Shown: positions 12,521 to 25,582 of the stretch, one piece after another
Layout of the letters: each line of letters opens with the position of its first letter
Position numbering within the stretch: the stretch's first letter is position 1
Source: Mesostigma viride
Lineage: Eukaryota; Streptophyta; Mesostigmatophyceae; Mesostigmatales; Mesostigmataceae
Assembly (NCBI GenBank): GCA_009746045.1
Contig: RPFO01000154.1
Span: 6,957,038-7,021,037 of the forward strand
DNA length: 64,000 nt
Direction: 5' to 3'
Position numbers and translations under genes: made by a program
The notes under the pieces: generated by a model
What the model saw: the letters and a program-made list of their open reading frames with translations, nothing else
What the model was told of the DNA's origin: nothing
Database searches by the model: none

Positions 12521-13100
12521 CTGCACGCAGCAGCCACACATGTCCCCGTGAGGACCAGATGGAAGGTGAGAACCCACTGAGCGAGGGGATGTGGCTGCAG
12601 TGAATGAAACAGACCTACACGCCTCATGCGCACACCCATGCACCTCATGGCCCCTGATCATGGCCGCAGCCAAACTCATCAGCCTGCCAGCGGCCCCACA
12701 GTTGTGCCTGCCTTTCCACCACTTTGTTGGCCAAGTTAAGTACCGCCAAGTACAACGTCCAACAAGCCTCCACCCTAACTAACATCGCTGCAGAAAACAA
12801 GGGCATCAGTACAACCACGGAGGAGAGGGCTGTACTGATGTGGCTGGGGATGAGTCTTGTGATCCTTGTGAGAGAGTCATGCCATTCGGACTATCAGCAA
12901 ACATTCCAGGCACTCAGTTGCTGCTGCAAGCGCGGCACGGACAGGCTGACCGCACTGCACATGCCTCCCAGCAAACAAACGCCCCCCTCAAGACAGCCAG
13001 GCGGTAAGGATGGGGAAGGCCCGAAAGAGCCGGCCAGACACCGGTTCATATCACCTTGAGAAGGCCTGGTAGTGAAAAGGTTCAGGAAATGGAGGCACCT

Positions 13101-13199
13101 CACCACGTGCAGGAAGTAGCTTAGGATGTATGATAGGCCATATGCCCCCTCTCAAGGACTATGTGCTACGTATACTCCCAACGGAGTTATGTTACAATT
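13101..13199. mobile_element. Small (~99 bp) unique insertion in one intron with ~10-bp flanking direct repeat
   Basis: The array sequence CACCGCGTGC appears twice, as CACCACGTGC at 13,101 and CACCGCGTGC at 13,200, around about 89 bp not found in other units. This looks like an insertion with an imperfect target-site duplication. I see no terminal inverted repeats or coding capacity, so its class is unknown. Confidence 0.55.
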
Positions 13200-13696
13200 C
13201 ACCGCGTGCAACGCGGGTCAATGGATTTGGCCGCTCCTCACCCGTTGCCACAAGAGAAGGGGGGAGGGGGGAGGGGCGGGAAACATGATCTCACAGGCCG
13301 GTGTGCAATTAAGTAGTGTTTGAAAAACTGTCCGGCACAACCAGGTCATGCGCGTGCTATGTCTTGCATTCTTGCTCTGATTTCGGTGGGGAAAATGAGA
13401 TTGGTTGTCCATGATCCAGATTCCAGTAGCCACGATTCCTGCCTGGCAGAGCCATCCACCTCATGGGCAGCAGGCATCCCATGGGGTGCACAGCTCGTCA
13501 ACATCGCAATTTCCCACTGGCAGGGTGGCCAGTGCTGAGAACGTAACAGCGCCCAGTGGAGTTGGCAGCAAGCCTGACACAATCGGTGGTGTAAAAGCCC
13601 TTTGCCCACCCTACAGCATCATTGCGCTGCACATATACCAAAACTGTGTGCAGAAGCACATCCGCTGGCAGGCATCAGGGTCAAGGAAAAGCTGAC

Positions 13697-13795
13697 CTTT
13701 TGCTTTGCCTCCTTGTTCGCACCGCTCGCGACCATGTGCTTCACGACCTCCAGGTGGCCGTTCTCTGACGCAACGCACAGCGGTGTGGAATCATT
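13697..13795 (-). CDS. ANK exon 39 (33 aa, phase 0-0)
   Basis: Begins NDSTPLCVASENGH and ends SGANKEAKQK, with Cys at 7 and Met at 21. Acceptor CGTGCAG, donor GTCAGC, upstream intron 1,086 nt. Confidence 0.9.
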
Positions 13796-14881
13796 CTGCA
13801 CGCAGCAGCCAAGCATGTCCCCGTGAGGACCAGATGGAACGTGAGAACCCACTGAGCGAGGGGATGTGGCTGCAAATAATGAGACAGACCTACGCGTCAT
13901 GCGCACACCCATGGACCTCATGGCCCCTGATCATGGCCACAGCCAAACTAATGAGCCTGCCGGCGGCCCCACAGTTGTGCCTGCCTTTCCACCACTTGGC
14001 TGCCTAACTTAAGTACCGCCAAGTACAACGTGCAACCAGCCTCCACCTAAACTAACATCGCTGCAGAAAACAAGGGCATCAGTACAACCACGGAGGACGG
14101 GGCTTTACTGATGTGGCTAGGGTCCGATGGGCCGTGTGATCCTTGTGAGAGAGTGATGCCATTAGGAACATCAGCAAACATTCCAGGCACTCAGTTGCTG
14201 CTGCCAGCACAGCACGGACATGCTGAACGCACTGCATATGCCTCCGAGCAAACAAATGGCCCCCTCACGACAGCCAGGCCGTCAGGATGGGGAAAACCCG
14301 AAAGCGCGGGCCAGACACCTGCTCAGATCATCTTAAGAAGGCCTGGTAATTAAAAAGGTTCAGGAAATGGAGGCACTTCACCGCGTGCAACTTGGGTCAA
14401 TGGATTCACCCGTTCCTCACCCGTTGCCACAAGAGAAGGGGGGACGGGGGGAAGGGCGGGAAGCATGATCTCACAGGCCGGTGTGCAATTAAGTAGTGTT
14501 TGAAAAACTGTCCGGCACAACCAGGTCATACGCGTGTTATCTCTCGAATTCCTTGCCCTGAGTACGGTAGTGAATGTGAAATCGGTAGTCCGTGATCCAG
14601 ATTCCTGTGGCCATGCACGATTCCTGCCTGGCAGAGCCACCTGCCTCATGGGCAGCAGGCATCCCATGGGGTGCACAGCTCGTCAAGATCGCAACTTCCC
14701 ACGGGCAGGTTGCCCAGTGTTGGGAACGTAACAGTGCCCAGTGCAGTTGGCAGCAAGCCTGACACCATTGGTGGTATAAAAGCCCTTTGCCCACCCTACA
14801 GCATCATTGCGCTGCACAAATACCAAAACTGTGTGACGAAGCCCATCCGCTGGCAGGCATCAGGGTCAAGGAAAAGCTGAC

Positions 14882-14980
14882 CTTTTGCTTCGCCTCCTTG
14901 TTTGCACCGCTCGCAACCAGGTGCTTCACGACCTCCAGGTGGCCCTTCCATGCCGCAATATGCAGCGGTGTCCAGTCATC
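14882..14980 (-). CDS. ANK exon 38 (33 aa, phase 0-0)
   Basis: Begins [14 protein letters not shown] and ends SGANKEAKQK; Trp-Lys at 11-12 as in exon 45. Acceptor CTTGCAG, donor GTCAGC, upstream intron 1,074 nt. Confidence 0.9.
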
Positions 14981-16054
14981 CTGCAAGCAGCAGCCAAGCA
15001 TGTCCCCGTGAAGACCAGATGGAACGTGAGAACCCACTGAGCGAGGGGATGTGGCTGCAAATAATGAGACTAGGTGTCATGCGCACACCCATGCACCTCA
15101 TGGCCCCTGATCATGGCCACAGCCAAACTCATCAGCCTGCCAGCGGCCCCACAGTTGTGCTTGCCTTTCCACCACTTCGCTGGCTAACTCAAGTATCGCC
15201 AAGTACAACGTCCAACTAGCCTCCACCCGAACTGACATCGCTGCAGAAAACAAGGGCATCAGTACGACCACGGAGGAGAGGGCTGTACTGATGTGGCTGG
15301 GGATGAGCCGCGTGATCCTTGTGAGAGAGTGACGCCATTAGGAACATCAGCAAACACTCCAGGCACTCAGTTGCTGCTGCCAGCACGGCACGGACAGGCT
15401 GAACGCACGGCACATGCCTCCCAGCAAACAAACGGCCCTCAGGACAGCCAGGCAGTCAGGATGGGGAAGGCCCCAAAGCGCGGGCCAGACACCTGTTCAG
15501 ATCACCTTGAGAAGGCCTGGTAGTGAAAAGGTTCAGGAAAATGAGGCACCTCACCGCGTGCAACTCGGGTCAATGGAACTGGCCGTTCCTCACCCGTTGC
15601 CACAAGAGAAGGGGGGAGGGGGGAAGGGCGGGGAACATGATCTCACAGCTAGACCGGTGTGCAATTACTTGGTGTTTGAAAAACTATCCGGCACAACCAG
15701 GTCATACGCGTGTTATCTCTCGAATTCCTTGCCCTGAGTACGGCAGTGAAAGTGAGATCGGTCCTCCGTGATCCAGATTCCTGTGGCCATGCACGAGTCG
15801 TGCCTGGCAGAGCCATCCGCCTCACGGGCAGCAGGCATCCCATGGGATGCACAGCTCGTCAACATCGCAATTCCTCACTGGTGGGGTGCCCAGTGCTGCG
15901 AACGTAACAGCGCCCAGTGGAGTTGGCAGCAAGCCTGACACCATAAGTGGTAAAGCCCTTTGCCCACCCTAGAGCATCATTGCGCTGCACACAGACCAAA
16001 ACTGTGTGCAGAAGCACATCCGTTGGCGGCCATCAGGGTCAAGGAAATGCTGAC

Positions 16055-16153
16055 CTTTTGCTTTGCCTCCTTGTTCGCACCCCTCGCAACCAGGTGCTTC
16101 ACGACCTCAAGGTGGCCCTTCTCTGCCGCAATATGCAGCGGTGTCCAGTCATC
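16055..16153 (-). CDS. ANK exon 37 (33 aa, phase 0-0)
   Basis: Begins [14 protein letters not shown] and ends RGANKEAKQK; Arg at 24 is unique. Acceptor CATGCAG, donor GTCAGC, upstream intron 1,087 nt. Confidence 0.9.
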
Positions 16154-17240
16154 CTGCATGCAGCAGCCACACATGTCCCCGTGAGGACCAGATGGAACGT
16201 GAGAACCCACTGAGCAAGGGGATGTGGCTGCAAATAATGAGATAGACCTACGCGTCATGCGCACACCCATGCACCTCACAGCCCCTGATCATGGCCACAG
16301 CCAAAGTCATCAGCCTGCCAGCGGCCCCACAGTTGTGCCTGCCTTTCCACCACTTCGTTGGCCAAGGTAAGTACCGCCAAGTACAACGTCCAACCAGCCT
16401 CCACCCGAACTGACATCGCTGCAGAAAACAAGGGCGTCAGTACAACCACGGAGGACAGGGCTTTACTGATGTGGCTGGGGATGAGTCGTGTGATCCTTGT
16501 GAGAGGATGATGCCATTAGGAACATCAGCAAACATGCCAGGCACTCAGTTGCTCCTGCCAGCACGGCACGGACAGGCTGAACGCACTGCATATGCCTCCC
16601 AGCAAACACATGGCCCCCTCAGGACAGCCAGGCGGTCAGGATGGGGAAGGCCCGAAAGCGCAGGCCAGACACCTGTTCAGATCACCTTGAGAAGGCCTGG
16701 TAGTAAAAAAGGTTCAGGAAATGGAGGCACCTCACCGCGGGCCACTCGGGACAATGGAACTTGCCGTTCCTCACCCGTGGCTACACATTGAAGGGGGGAG
16801 GGGGGAAGGGCGGGAAACATGATCTCACAGGCCGTTGTGCAAGTACGTCTACAGTATTTGAAAAGCTATCCGGCACAACCAGGTCATACGCGTGCTATCT
16901 TTCGAGTTCCTGGCCCTGAGTACGGTAGTGAAAGTGAAGATCGGTCGTCCGTGATCCAGATTCCTGTGGCCATGCACGAGTCCTGCCTGGCAGAGCCATC
17001 CACCTCATGGGCAGCAGGCATCCCATGGGGTGCACAGCTCGTCAACATCGCAACTTCCCACTGCCAGGGTGCCCAGTGCTGGGAACGTAACAGCGCCCAC
17101 TGCAGTTGGCAGCAAGCCTGACACCATCGGTGGTATAAAAGCCCTTTGCCCACCCTACAGCATCATTGCTCTGCACACAGACCAAAACTGTGTGCAGAAG
17201 CACATCCGCTGGCAGACATCAGGGTCAAGGAAATGCTGAC

Positions 17241-17339
17241 CTCATCCTTCGCCTCCTTGTTTGCATCGCTCGCGACCAGGTGCTTCACGACCTCCAGGTG
17301 GCCATCCTGTGACGCAATGTGCAGCGGTGTCCAGTCATT
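17241..17339 (-). CDS. ANK exon 36 (33 aa, phase 0-0)
   Basis: Begins NDWTPLHIASQDGH and ends SDANKEAKDE; Asp replaces the usual Gly at 25. Acceptor CATGCAG, donor GTCAGC, upstream intron 1,072 nt. Confidence 0.9.
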
Positions 17340-18411
17340 CTGCATGCAGCAGCCAAGCATGTCCCCATGAGGACCAGATGGAACGCGGGAACCCACTGAG
17401 CGAGGGGATGTGTCTGCAGTGAATGAAACAGACCTATGCGTCATGCGCACACCCATGCACCTCACGGCCCCTGTTCATGGCCACAGCCAAACTCATGAGC
17501 CTGCCAGCGGCCCCACAGTTGTCCCTGCCTAGTTTCCACCACTTCGTTGGCTAACTCATGTACCGCCAAGTACAACGTGCAACTTGCCTCCACCCGAACT
17601 AACATCGCTGCAGAAAACAAGGGCATCAGTACAACCACGGAGGACAGGGCTTTCCTGAGGTGGCTAGGGTCCGATGAGCCGTGTGATCCTTGTGAGAGAG
17701 TCATGCCATTAGGAATATCAGCAAACATTCCAGGCAGTTGCTGCTGCCAGCATGAGACGGACAGGCGGAACGCACGGCACATGCCACCCAGCAAACAAAT
17801 GGCCCCCTCAGGACAGCCAGGCGGTCAGGATGGGGAAGGCCCGAAAGCGCGCGCCACGCTCAGATCACCTTGAGAAGGCCTAGTAGTGAAAAAGTTCAGG
17901 AAATGGAGGCACCTTACCGCGGGCCACTCGGGTCAATGGATTTGATCATTCCTTACCCGTTGCGACAAGAGAAGGTGGGAGGGGTGAAGGGCGGGGAGCA
18001 TGATCTCACAGGCCGGTGAGCAAATAAGTAGTGTTTGAAAAACTGTCCGGCACAACCAGGTCATACGCGTGCTATCTCTCGGATTCCTCGCGCTGAGTAC
18101 GGTAGTGAAAGAGAGATCGGTGGTCCGTGATCCAGATTCCAGTAGCCACGATTCCTGCCTGCCAGAGCCATCCACCTCATGGGCAGCAGGCATCCCATGG
18201 GGTGCACAGCTCGTCAACATCGCAATTTCCCACTGGCAGGTGCCCAGTGCCGGGAACGTAACAGCGCCCAGTAGAGTTGGCAGCAAGCTTGACACCATCG
18301 GTGGTATAAAAGCCCTTTACCCACCCTACAGCATCATTGCTCTGCACACAGACCAAACCTGTGTGCAGAAGCACATCCGCTGGCGGCCTTCAGGGTCAAG
18401 GAAATGCTCAC

Positions 18412-18510
18412 CTGGTCCTTCGCCTCCTTGTTTGCACCGCTCGCGACCAGGTGCTTCACGACCTCCAGGTGGCCATTCTGTGCTGCAACGTACAGCGGTG
18501 TGGCATCATC
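18412..18510 (-). CDS. ANK exon 35 (33 aa, phase 0-0)
   Basis: Begins DDATPLYVAAQNGH and ends SGANKEAKDQ. First of the CAG|GTGAGC donor class, which is the reason for the terminal Gln. Acceptor CATGCAG, upstream intron 1,083 nt. Confidence 0.9.
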
Positions 18511-19593
18511 CTGCATGCAGCAGCCAAGCATGTCCCCGTGAGGACCAGATGGAACGTGAGAACCCTGAGCGAGGGGATGTGGCTGCAGTGAATGAGACAG
18601 ACCTACGCGTCATGCGCACACCCATGCACCTCACGGCCCCCGATCATGGCCACAGCCAAACTCTTCAGCCTGCCAGCGGCCCCACAGGTTGTGCCTGCCT
18701 AGTTTCCACCACTTTGTTGGCTGACTGGAGTACCGCCAATTACAACGTGCAACTAGCCTCCACCCGAACTAACAACGCTGCAGAAAACAAGGGGCATCAG
18801 TACAAGCACGGAGGACGGGGCTTTACTGATGCGTCTGGGGTCCGATGAGCCGTGTGATCCTTGTGAGAGAGTCATGCGATTAGGAACATCGGCAAACACT
18901 CCAGGCACTTAGTTGCTGCTGCCAGCATGGCACGGACAGGCTGAACGCACGGCACATGCCTCCCAGCAAACAAATGGCCCCCTCAGGACAGCCAGGCGGT
19001 CAGGATGGGGAAGGCCCGAAAGCGCGGGCCACACACCTGTTCAGATCACCATTAGAAGGCCTAGTAGTGAAAAGGTTCAGGAAATGGAGGCACCTTACCG
19101 CATGCAACTTGGGTCAGTGGATTTGATCGTTCCTCACCCGTTGCCACAAGAGAAGGGGGGAGGGGGGAAGGGCGGGGAGCATGATCTCACAGGCCGGTGA
19201 GCAATTAAGTAGTGTTTGGAAAACTATACGGCACAACCAGGTCATACGCGTGCTATCTCTCGGATTCCTCGCGCTGAGCACGGTAGTGAAAGTGAGATCG
19301 GTGGTCCGTGATCCAGATTCCAGTAGCCACGATTCCTGCCTGCCAGAGCCATCCACCTCCTGGGCAGCAGGCATCCCATGCGGTGCACAGCTCGTCAACA
19401 ACACAATTTCCCACTGCCAGGGTGTCCAGTGCCGGGAACGTAACAGCGCCCGGTGCAGTTGGCAGCAAGCTTGACACCATCGGTGGTATAAAAGCCCTTT
19501 GCCCACCCTATAGCATCATTGCGCTGCACATATACCAAAACTGTGTGACGAAGCGCATCCGCTGGCAGGCATCAGGGTCAAGGAAAAGCTGAC

Positions 19594-19692
19594 CTCGTCC
19601 TTCGCCTCCTTGTTTGCACGGCTCGCAACGAGGTGCTTCACGACCTCCAGGTGGCCATTCTGTGCTGCAATGTACAGCGGTGTCCAGTCATT
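19594..19692 (-). CDS. ANK exon 34 (33 aa, phase 0-0)
   Basis: Begins NDWTPLYIAAQNGH and ends SRANKEAKDE; Arg at 25. Acceptor CATGCAG, donor GTCAGC, upstream intron 1,073 nt. Confidence 0.9.
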
Positions 19693-20765
19693 CTGCATGC
19701 AGCAGCCACACATGTTCCCGTGAGGACCACATGGAACGCGAGAACCCACTGAGCGAGGGGATGTGGCTGCAGTGAATGAAACAGACCTACGCGTCATGCG
19801 CACACCCATGCACCTCACGGCCCCCGATCATGGCCGCAGCCAAACTCTTCAGCCTGCCAGCGGCCCCACAGTTGTCCCTGCCTTTCCACCACTTTGTTGG
19901 CTGACTCATGTACCGCCAAGTACAACGTGCAACTTGCCTCCACCCTCACTAACATCGCTGCAGAAAACAGGGGCATCAGTACAACCACGGAGGACGGGGC
20001 TTTCCTGAGGTGGCTAGGGTCCGATGAGCCGTGTGATCCTTGTGAGAGAGTCATGCCATTAGGAACATCAGCAAACATTCCAGGCAGTTGCTGCTGCCAG
20101 CATGGCACGGACAGGCGGAACGCACTGCATATGCCTCCCAGCAAACAAATGGCCCCCTCAGGACAGCCAGGCGGTCAGGATGGGGAAGGCCCGAAAGCGC
20201 GGGCCACGCACCTGCTCAGATCACCATTAGAAGGCCTAGTAGTGAAAAGGTTCAGGAAATGGAGGCACCACACCACGTACAACTCGGGTCGATGGATTCG
20301 GCCGTTCCTCACCCGTTGCCACAAGAGAAGGGGGGAGGGGGGAAGGGCGGGGAGCATGATCTCACAGGCCGGTGTGCGATGTAGTGTTTGAAAACCTGTC
20401 CGGCACAACCAGGTCATACGCGTGCTATCTCTTGGATTCCTCGCCCTGAGTACGGTAGTGAAAGTGAGATCGGTGGTCCGCGATCCAGATTCCAGTAGCC
20501 ACGATTCCTGCCTGCCAGAGCCATCCACCTCCTGGGCAGCAGGCATCCCATAAGGGGCACAGCTCGCCAACATCGCAATGTCCCACTGGCAGGGTGCCCA
20601 GTGCAGGGAACGCAACAGCACCAAGTGAAGTTGGTAGCAAGCCTTACTCCATCGGTGGTATAAATGCCCTTTGCCCACCCTACAGCATCATTGCGCTGCA
20701 CACAGACCAAAACTGTGTGCAGAAGCACATCCGCTGGCGGCCATCAGGGTAAAGGAAACGCCGAC

Positions 20766-20864
20766 CTTGTGCTTCGCCTCCTTGTTCACACCGCTCGCAA
20801 CCAGGTGCTTAACGACCTCCAGGTGGCTTTTCTGTGCCGCAATGTACAGCGGTGTGGCATCATC
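20766..20864 (-). CDS. ANK exon 33 (33 aa, phase 0-0)
   Basis: Begins DDATPLYIAAQKSH and ends SGVNKEAKHK. Ser replaces the near-invariant Gly at 13. Weak donor GTCGGC, acceptor CGTGCAG, upstream intron 1,077 nt. Confidence 0.87.
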
Positions 20865-21941
20865 CTGCACGCAGCAGCCACACACGTTCCCGTGAGGACC
20901 AGATGGAACGTGAGAACCCACTGAGCGAGGGGATGTGGCTGCAGTAATTGAGGCAGACCTACGCGTCATGCGCACACCCATGCACCTCACGGCCCCCGAT
21001 CAAGGCCACAGCCAAACTCTTCAGCCTGCCAGCGGCCCCACAGTTGTGCCTGCCTAGTTTCCACCACTTTGTCGGCTGACTTGAGTACCGCCAAGTACAA
21101 CGTGCAACTAGCCTCCACCCTCACTAACATCGCTGCAGAAAACAGGGGCATCAGTACAAGCACGGAGGACGGGGCTTTACTGATGCGTCTGGGGTCCGAT
21201 GAGCCGTGTGATCCTTGTGAGAGAGCCATGCGATTAGGAACATCAGCAAACACTCCAGGCACTTAGTTGCTGCTGCCAGCATGGCACGGACAGGCTGAAC
21301 GCACGGCACATGCCTCCCAGCAAACAAATGGCCCCCTCACGACAGCCAGGCGGTCAGGATGGGGAAGGCCCGGAAGCGCGCGCCACGCTCAGATCACCAT
21401 TAGAAGGCCTAGTAGTGAAAAGGTTCAGGAAATGGAGGCACCTTGCCGCGGGCCACTCAGGTCAATGGATTTGATCATTCCTTACCCGTTGCCAAAAGAG
21501 AAGGTGGGAGGGGGGAAGGGCGGGAAACATGATCTCACAGGCCGGTGAGCAAATAAGTAGTGTTTGAAAAACTATACGGCACAACCAGGTCATACGCGTG
21601 CTATCTCTCGGATTCCTTGCCCTGAGCACGGTAGTGAAAGTGAGATCGGTGGTCCGTGATCCAGATTCCAGTAGCCACGATTCCTGCCTGCCAGAGCCAT
21701 CCACCTCCTGGGCAGCAGGCATCCCATGCGGTGCACAGCTCGTCAACAACACAATTTCCCACTGCCAGGGTGCCCAGTGCCGGGAACGTAACAGCGCCCG
21801 GTGCAGTTGGCAGCAAGCTTGACACCATCGGTGGTATAAAAGCCCTTTGCCCACCCTATAGCATCATTGCGCTGCACATATACCAAAACTGTGTGACGAA
21901 GCGCATCCGCTGGCAGGCATCAGGGTCAAGGAAAAGCTGAC

Positions 21942-22040
21942 CTTTTGCTTCGCCTCCTTGTTCGCACCGCTCGCGACCAGGTGCTTCACGACCTCCAGGT
22001 GGCCCTTCTGTGCTGCTACGTACAGCGGTGTGGCATCATC
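21942..22040 (-). CDS. ANK exon 32 (33 aa, phase 0-0)
   Basis: Begins DDATPLYVAAQKGH and ends SGANKEAKQK. Acceptor CATGCAG, donor GTCAGC, upstream intron 1,086 nt (includes a 9-bp CCACCTCAT duplication near 22,880). Confidence 0.9.
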
Positions 22041-23126
22041 CTGCATGTAGCAGCCAAGCATGTCCCCGTGAGGACCAGATGGAATGTGAGAACCACTAAG
22101 CGAGGGGATGTATCTGCAGGGAATGAAACAGACCTACGCGTCATGCGCACACCCATGGACCTCATGGCCCCTGATCATGGCGACAACCAAACTCATGAGC
22201 CTGCCAGCGGCCCCACAGGTTGTGCCTGCCTTTCCACCACTTGGCTGCCTAACTTAAGTACCGCCGAGTACAACGTCCAACCAGCCTCCACCCAAACTAA
22301 CATCGCTGCAGAAAACAAGGGCATCAGTACAACCACGGAGGACGGGGCTTTACTGATGTGGCTAGGGTCCGATGAGCCGTGTGATCCTTGTGAGAGAGTG
22401 ATGCCATTAGGAACATCGGCAAACATTCCAGGCACTCAGTTGCTGCTGCCACCACGGCACGGACAGGCTGAACGCACTGCATATGCCTCCCAGCAAACAA
22501 ATGGCCCTCTCAGGACAGCCAAGCAGTCAGGATGGGGAAGGCCCCAAAGCGCGGGCCATGCACCTGTTCAGATCACCTTGAGAAGGCCTGGTAGTGAAAA
22601 GGTTCAGCAAATGGAGGCACATGACCGCGTGCAACTCGGGTCAATGGATTTGGCCGCTCCTCACCCGTTGCCACAAGAGAAGGGGGGAGGGGGCAAGGGC
22701 GGGGAACATGATCTCACAGGCCGGTGTGCAATTAAGTTGTATTTGAAAAACTATACGGCACAACCAGGTCATACGCGTGCTATCTCTCGGATTCCTCGCG
22801 CTGAGTACGGTCGCGAAAGTGAGATCGGTGGTCCGCGATCCAGATTCCAGTAGCCACGATTCCTGCCTGGCAGAGCCATCCACCTCATCCACCTCATGGG
22901 CAGCAGGCATCCCATGGGGTGCACAGCTCGTCAACAACAAAATTTCCCACTGCCAGGGTGCCCAGGGCTGGGAACGTAACAGCGCCCAGTGGAGTTGCTA
23001 GCAAGCCTGACACCATAAGTGGTAAAGCCCTTTGCCCACCCTTCAGCATCATTGCGCTGCACATATACCAAAACTGTGCGCGGAAGCAGATCTGCTTGCG
23101 GCCATTAGGGTCAAGGAAAAGCTTAC

Positions 23127-23225
23127 CCAGCCCTTCGCCTCCTTGTTTGCACCGCTCGCAACCAGGTGCTTCACGACCTCCAGGTGGCCATTCTCTGCCG
23201 CAATGTACAGCGGTGTCCAGTCATC
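23127..23225 (-). CDS. ANK exon 31 (33 aa, phase 0-0)
   Basis: Begins DDWTPLYIAAENGH and ends SGANKEAKGW. The last two codons GGC TGG precede donor GTAAGC, a variant shared only with exon 28. Acceptor CTTGCAG, upstream intron 1,080 nt. Confidence 0.9.
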
Positions 23226-24305
23226 CTGCAAGCAGCAGCCAAGCATGTCCCCGTGAGGACCAGATGGAACGTGAGAACCCACTGAGCGAGGGGATGTGGC
23301 TGCAAATAATGAGACAGACATACGCGTCATGCGCACACCCATGCACCTCACGGCCCCTGATCATGGCCACAGCCAAACTCATAAGCCTGCCAGAGGCCCC
23401 ACAGTTGTGCCCGCCTTTCAACCACTTCGCTGGCTAACTCAAGTATCGCCAAGTACAACGTCCAACTAGCCTCCACCCTCACTAACATCGCTGCAGAAAA
23501 CCAGGGCATCAGTACAACCACGGAGGACGGGGCTTTACTTATGTGGCTGGGGATGAGCCGTGTGATCCTTGTGAGAGAGTGATGCCATTAGGAACATCAG
23601 CAAACATGCCAGGCACTCAGTTGCTGCTGCCAGCATGGCACGGACAGGCTGAACACACTGAACATGCCTCCCAGCAAACAAACGGCCCTCAGGACAGCCA
23701 GGCGGTCAGGATGGGGAAGGCCCCAAATAGCGGGCCATGCACCTGTTCAGATCACCTTGAGAAGGCCTGGAAGTGAAAAGGTTCAGGAAAATGAGGCACC
23801 TCACCGCATGCAACTCGGGTCAATGGAACTTGCCGTTCCTCACCCGTTGCCACAAGAGAAGGGGGGAGGGGGGAAGGGCGGAGAACATGATCTCACAGGC
23901 CGGTGTGCAAGTACGTCTACAGTATTTGAAAAGCTATCCGGCACAACCAGGTCATACGCGTGCTATCTCTCGAGTTCCTTGCCCTGAGTACAGCAGTGAA
24001 AGTGAAGATCGGTAGTCCGTGATCCAGATTTCTGTGGCCATGCACGAGTCCTGCCTGCCAGAGCCATCCACCTCATGGGCAGCAGGCATCCCATGGCGTG
24101 CACAGCTCGTGGACATCGCAATTCCCCACTGGTAGGGTGCCCAGTGCTAGGAACGTAACAGCGCCCAGTGCAGTTGGTAGCAAACCCGACACCATAAGCG
24201 GTAAAGCCCTTTGCCCACCCTACAGCATCATTGCGCTGCACACAGACCAAAACTGTGTGCCGAAGCACATCCGCTGGCGGCCTTCAGGGTCAAGGAAAAG
24301 CTGAC

Positions 24306-24404
24306 CTCATCCTTCGCCTCCTTGTTCGCACCGCTCGCAACCAGGTGCTTCACGACCTCAAGGTGGCCATTCTCTGCCGCAATATGCAGGGGTGTCCAGT
24401 CATT
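24306..24404 (-). CDS. ANK exon 30 (33 aa, phase 0-0)
   Basis: Begins [14 protein letters not shown] and ends SGANKEAKDE. Acceptor CATGCAG, donor GTCAGC, upstream intron 1,079 nt. Confidence 0.9.
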
Positions 24405-25483
24405 CTGCATGCAGTAGCCAAGCATGTCCCCGTGAGGACCAGATGGAACGTGAGAACCCACTGAGTGAGGGGTTGTGGCTGCAGTGAATGAGACAGACCT
24501 ATGCGTCATGCGCACACCCATGGACCTCACGGCCCCCGATCATGGCCGCAGCCAAACTCATAAGCCTGCCAGTGGCCCCACAGTTATGCCTGCCTTTCCA
24601 CCACTTTGTTGGCAAAGGTAAGTACCGCCAAGTACAACGTCCAACTAGCCTCCACCGGAACTAACATTGCTGCAGAAAACAACGGTATCGCTACTTAACC
24701 ACGGGGGACGGGGCTTTACTGATGTGGGTAGGGTCCGATGAGCCGTGTGATCCTTGTGAGAGAGTCATGCGATTAGGAACATCGGCGAACATTCCAGGCA
24801 GTTGCTGCTGCCAGCATGGCACGGATAGGCTGAACGCACGGCACGCGCCTCCCAGCAAACAAATGGCCCCCTCAGGACAGCCAGGCGGTCAGGATGGGGA
24901 AGGCCCAAAAACACGGGCCAGACACCTGCTCAGATCACCTTGAGAAGGCCTGGTAGTGACAAGGTTCAGGAAAGGGAGGCACCTCACCGCATGCAACTAA
25001 GGTCAATGAATTTGGCCGATCCTCACCCGTGGCCACAAGAGAAGGGGGGGAGGGGGAAAGGGCGGGGAACATGATCTCACAGGCCGATGTGCAATTAAGT
25101 AGTGTTTGAAAACCTGTCCGGCACAACCAGGTCATACGCGTGCTATCTCTCGAGTTCCTCGCCCTGAGTACGGTAGTGAAAGTGAGATCGGTGGTCCGTG
25201 ATCCAGATTCCAGTAGCCACGATTCCTGCCTGCCAGAGCCATCCACCTCATGGGCAGCAGGCATCCCATGGGGTGCACAGCTCGTCAACAACACAATTTC
25301 CCACTGGCAGGGTGCCCAGTGCTGGGAACGTAACAGTGCCCAGTGGAGTTGGCAGCAAGCTTGACACCATCGGTGGTATAAAAGCCCTTTGCCCACCCTG
25401 TAGCACTATTGCCCTGCACACAGACCAAAACTGTGTGCAGAAGCACATCCGCTGGCGGCCTTCAGGGTCAAGGAAATGCTCAC

Positions 25484-25582
25484 CTGGTCCTTCGCCTCCT
25501 TGTTTGCATCGCTCGCGACCAGGTGCTTCACGACCTCCAGGTGGCCATTCAGTGCCGCAATGTGCAGCGGTGTCCAGTCATT
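25484..25582 (-). CDS. ANK exon 29 (33 aa, phase 0-0), higher-order type A
   Basis: Begins [14 protein letters not shown] and ends SDANKEAKDQ. Its 99 nt read identical to exon 26. Acceptor CATGCAG, donor GTGAGC, upstream intron 1,073 nt. Confidence 0.92.

Noticed and set aside
21945-22853. Long plus-strand ORF (302 aa), and similarly 18,069-18,848 (259 aa)
   Set aside because: They run antisense through ankyrin exons and introns, and the equivalent frames in other units are interrupted; the shared peptides follow from near-identical DNA.
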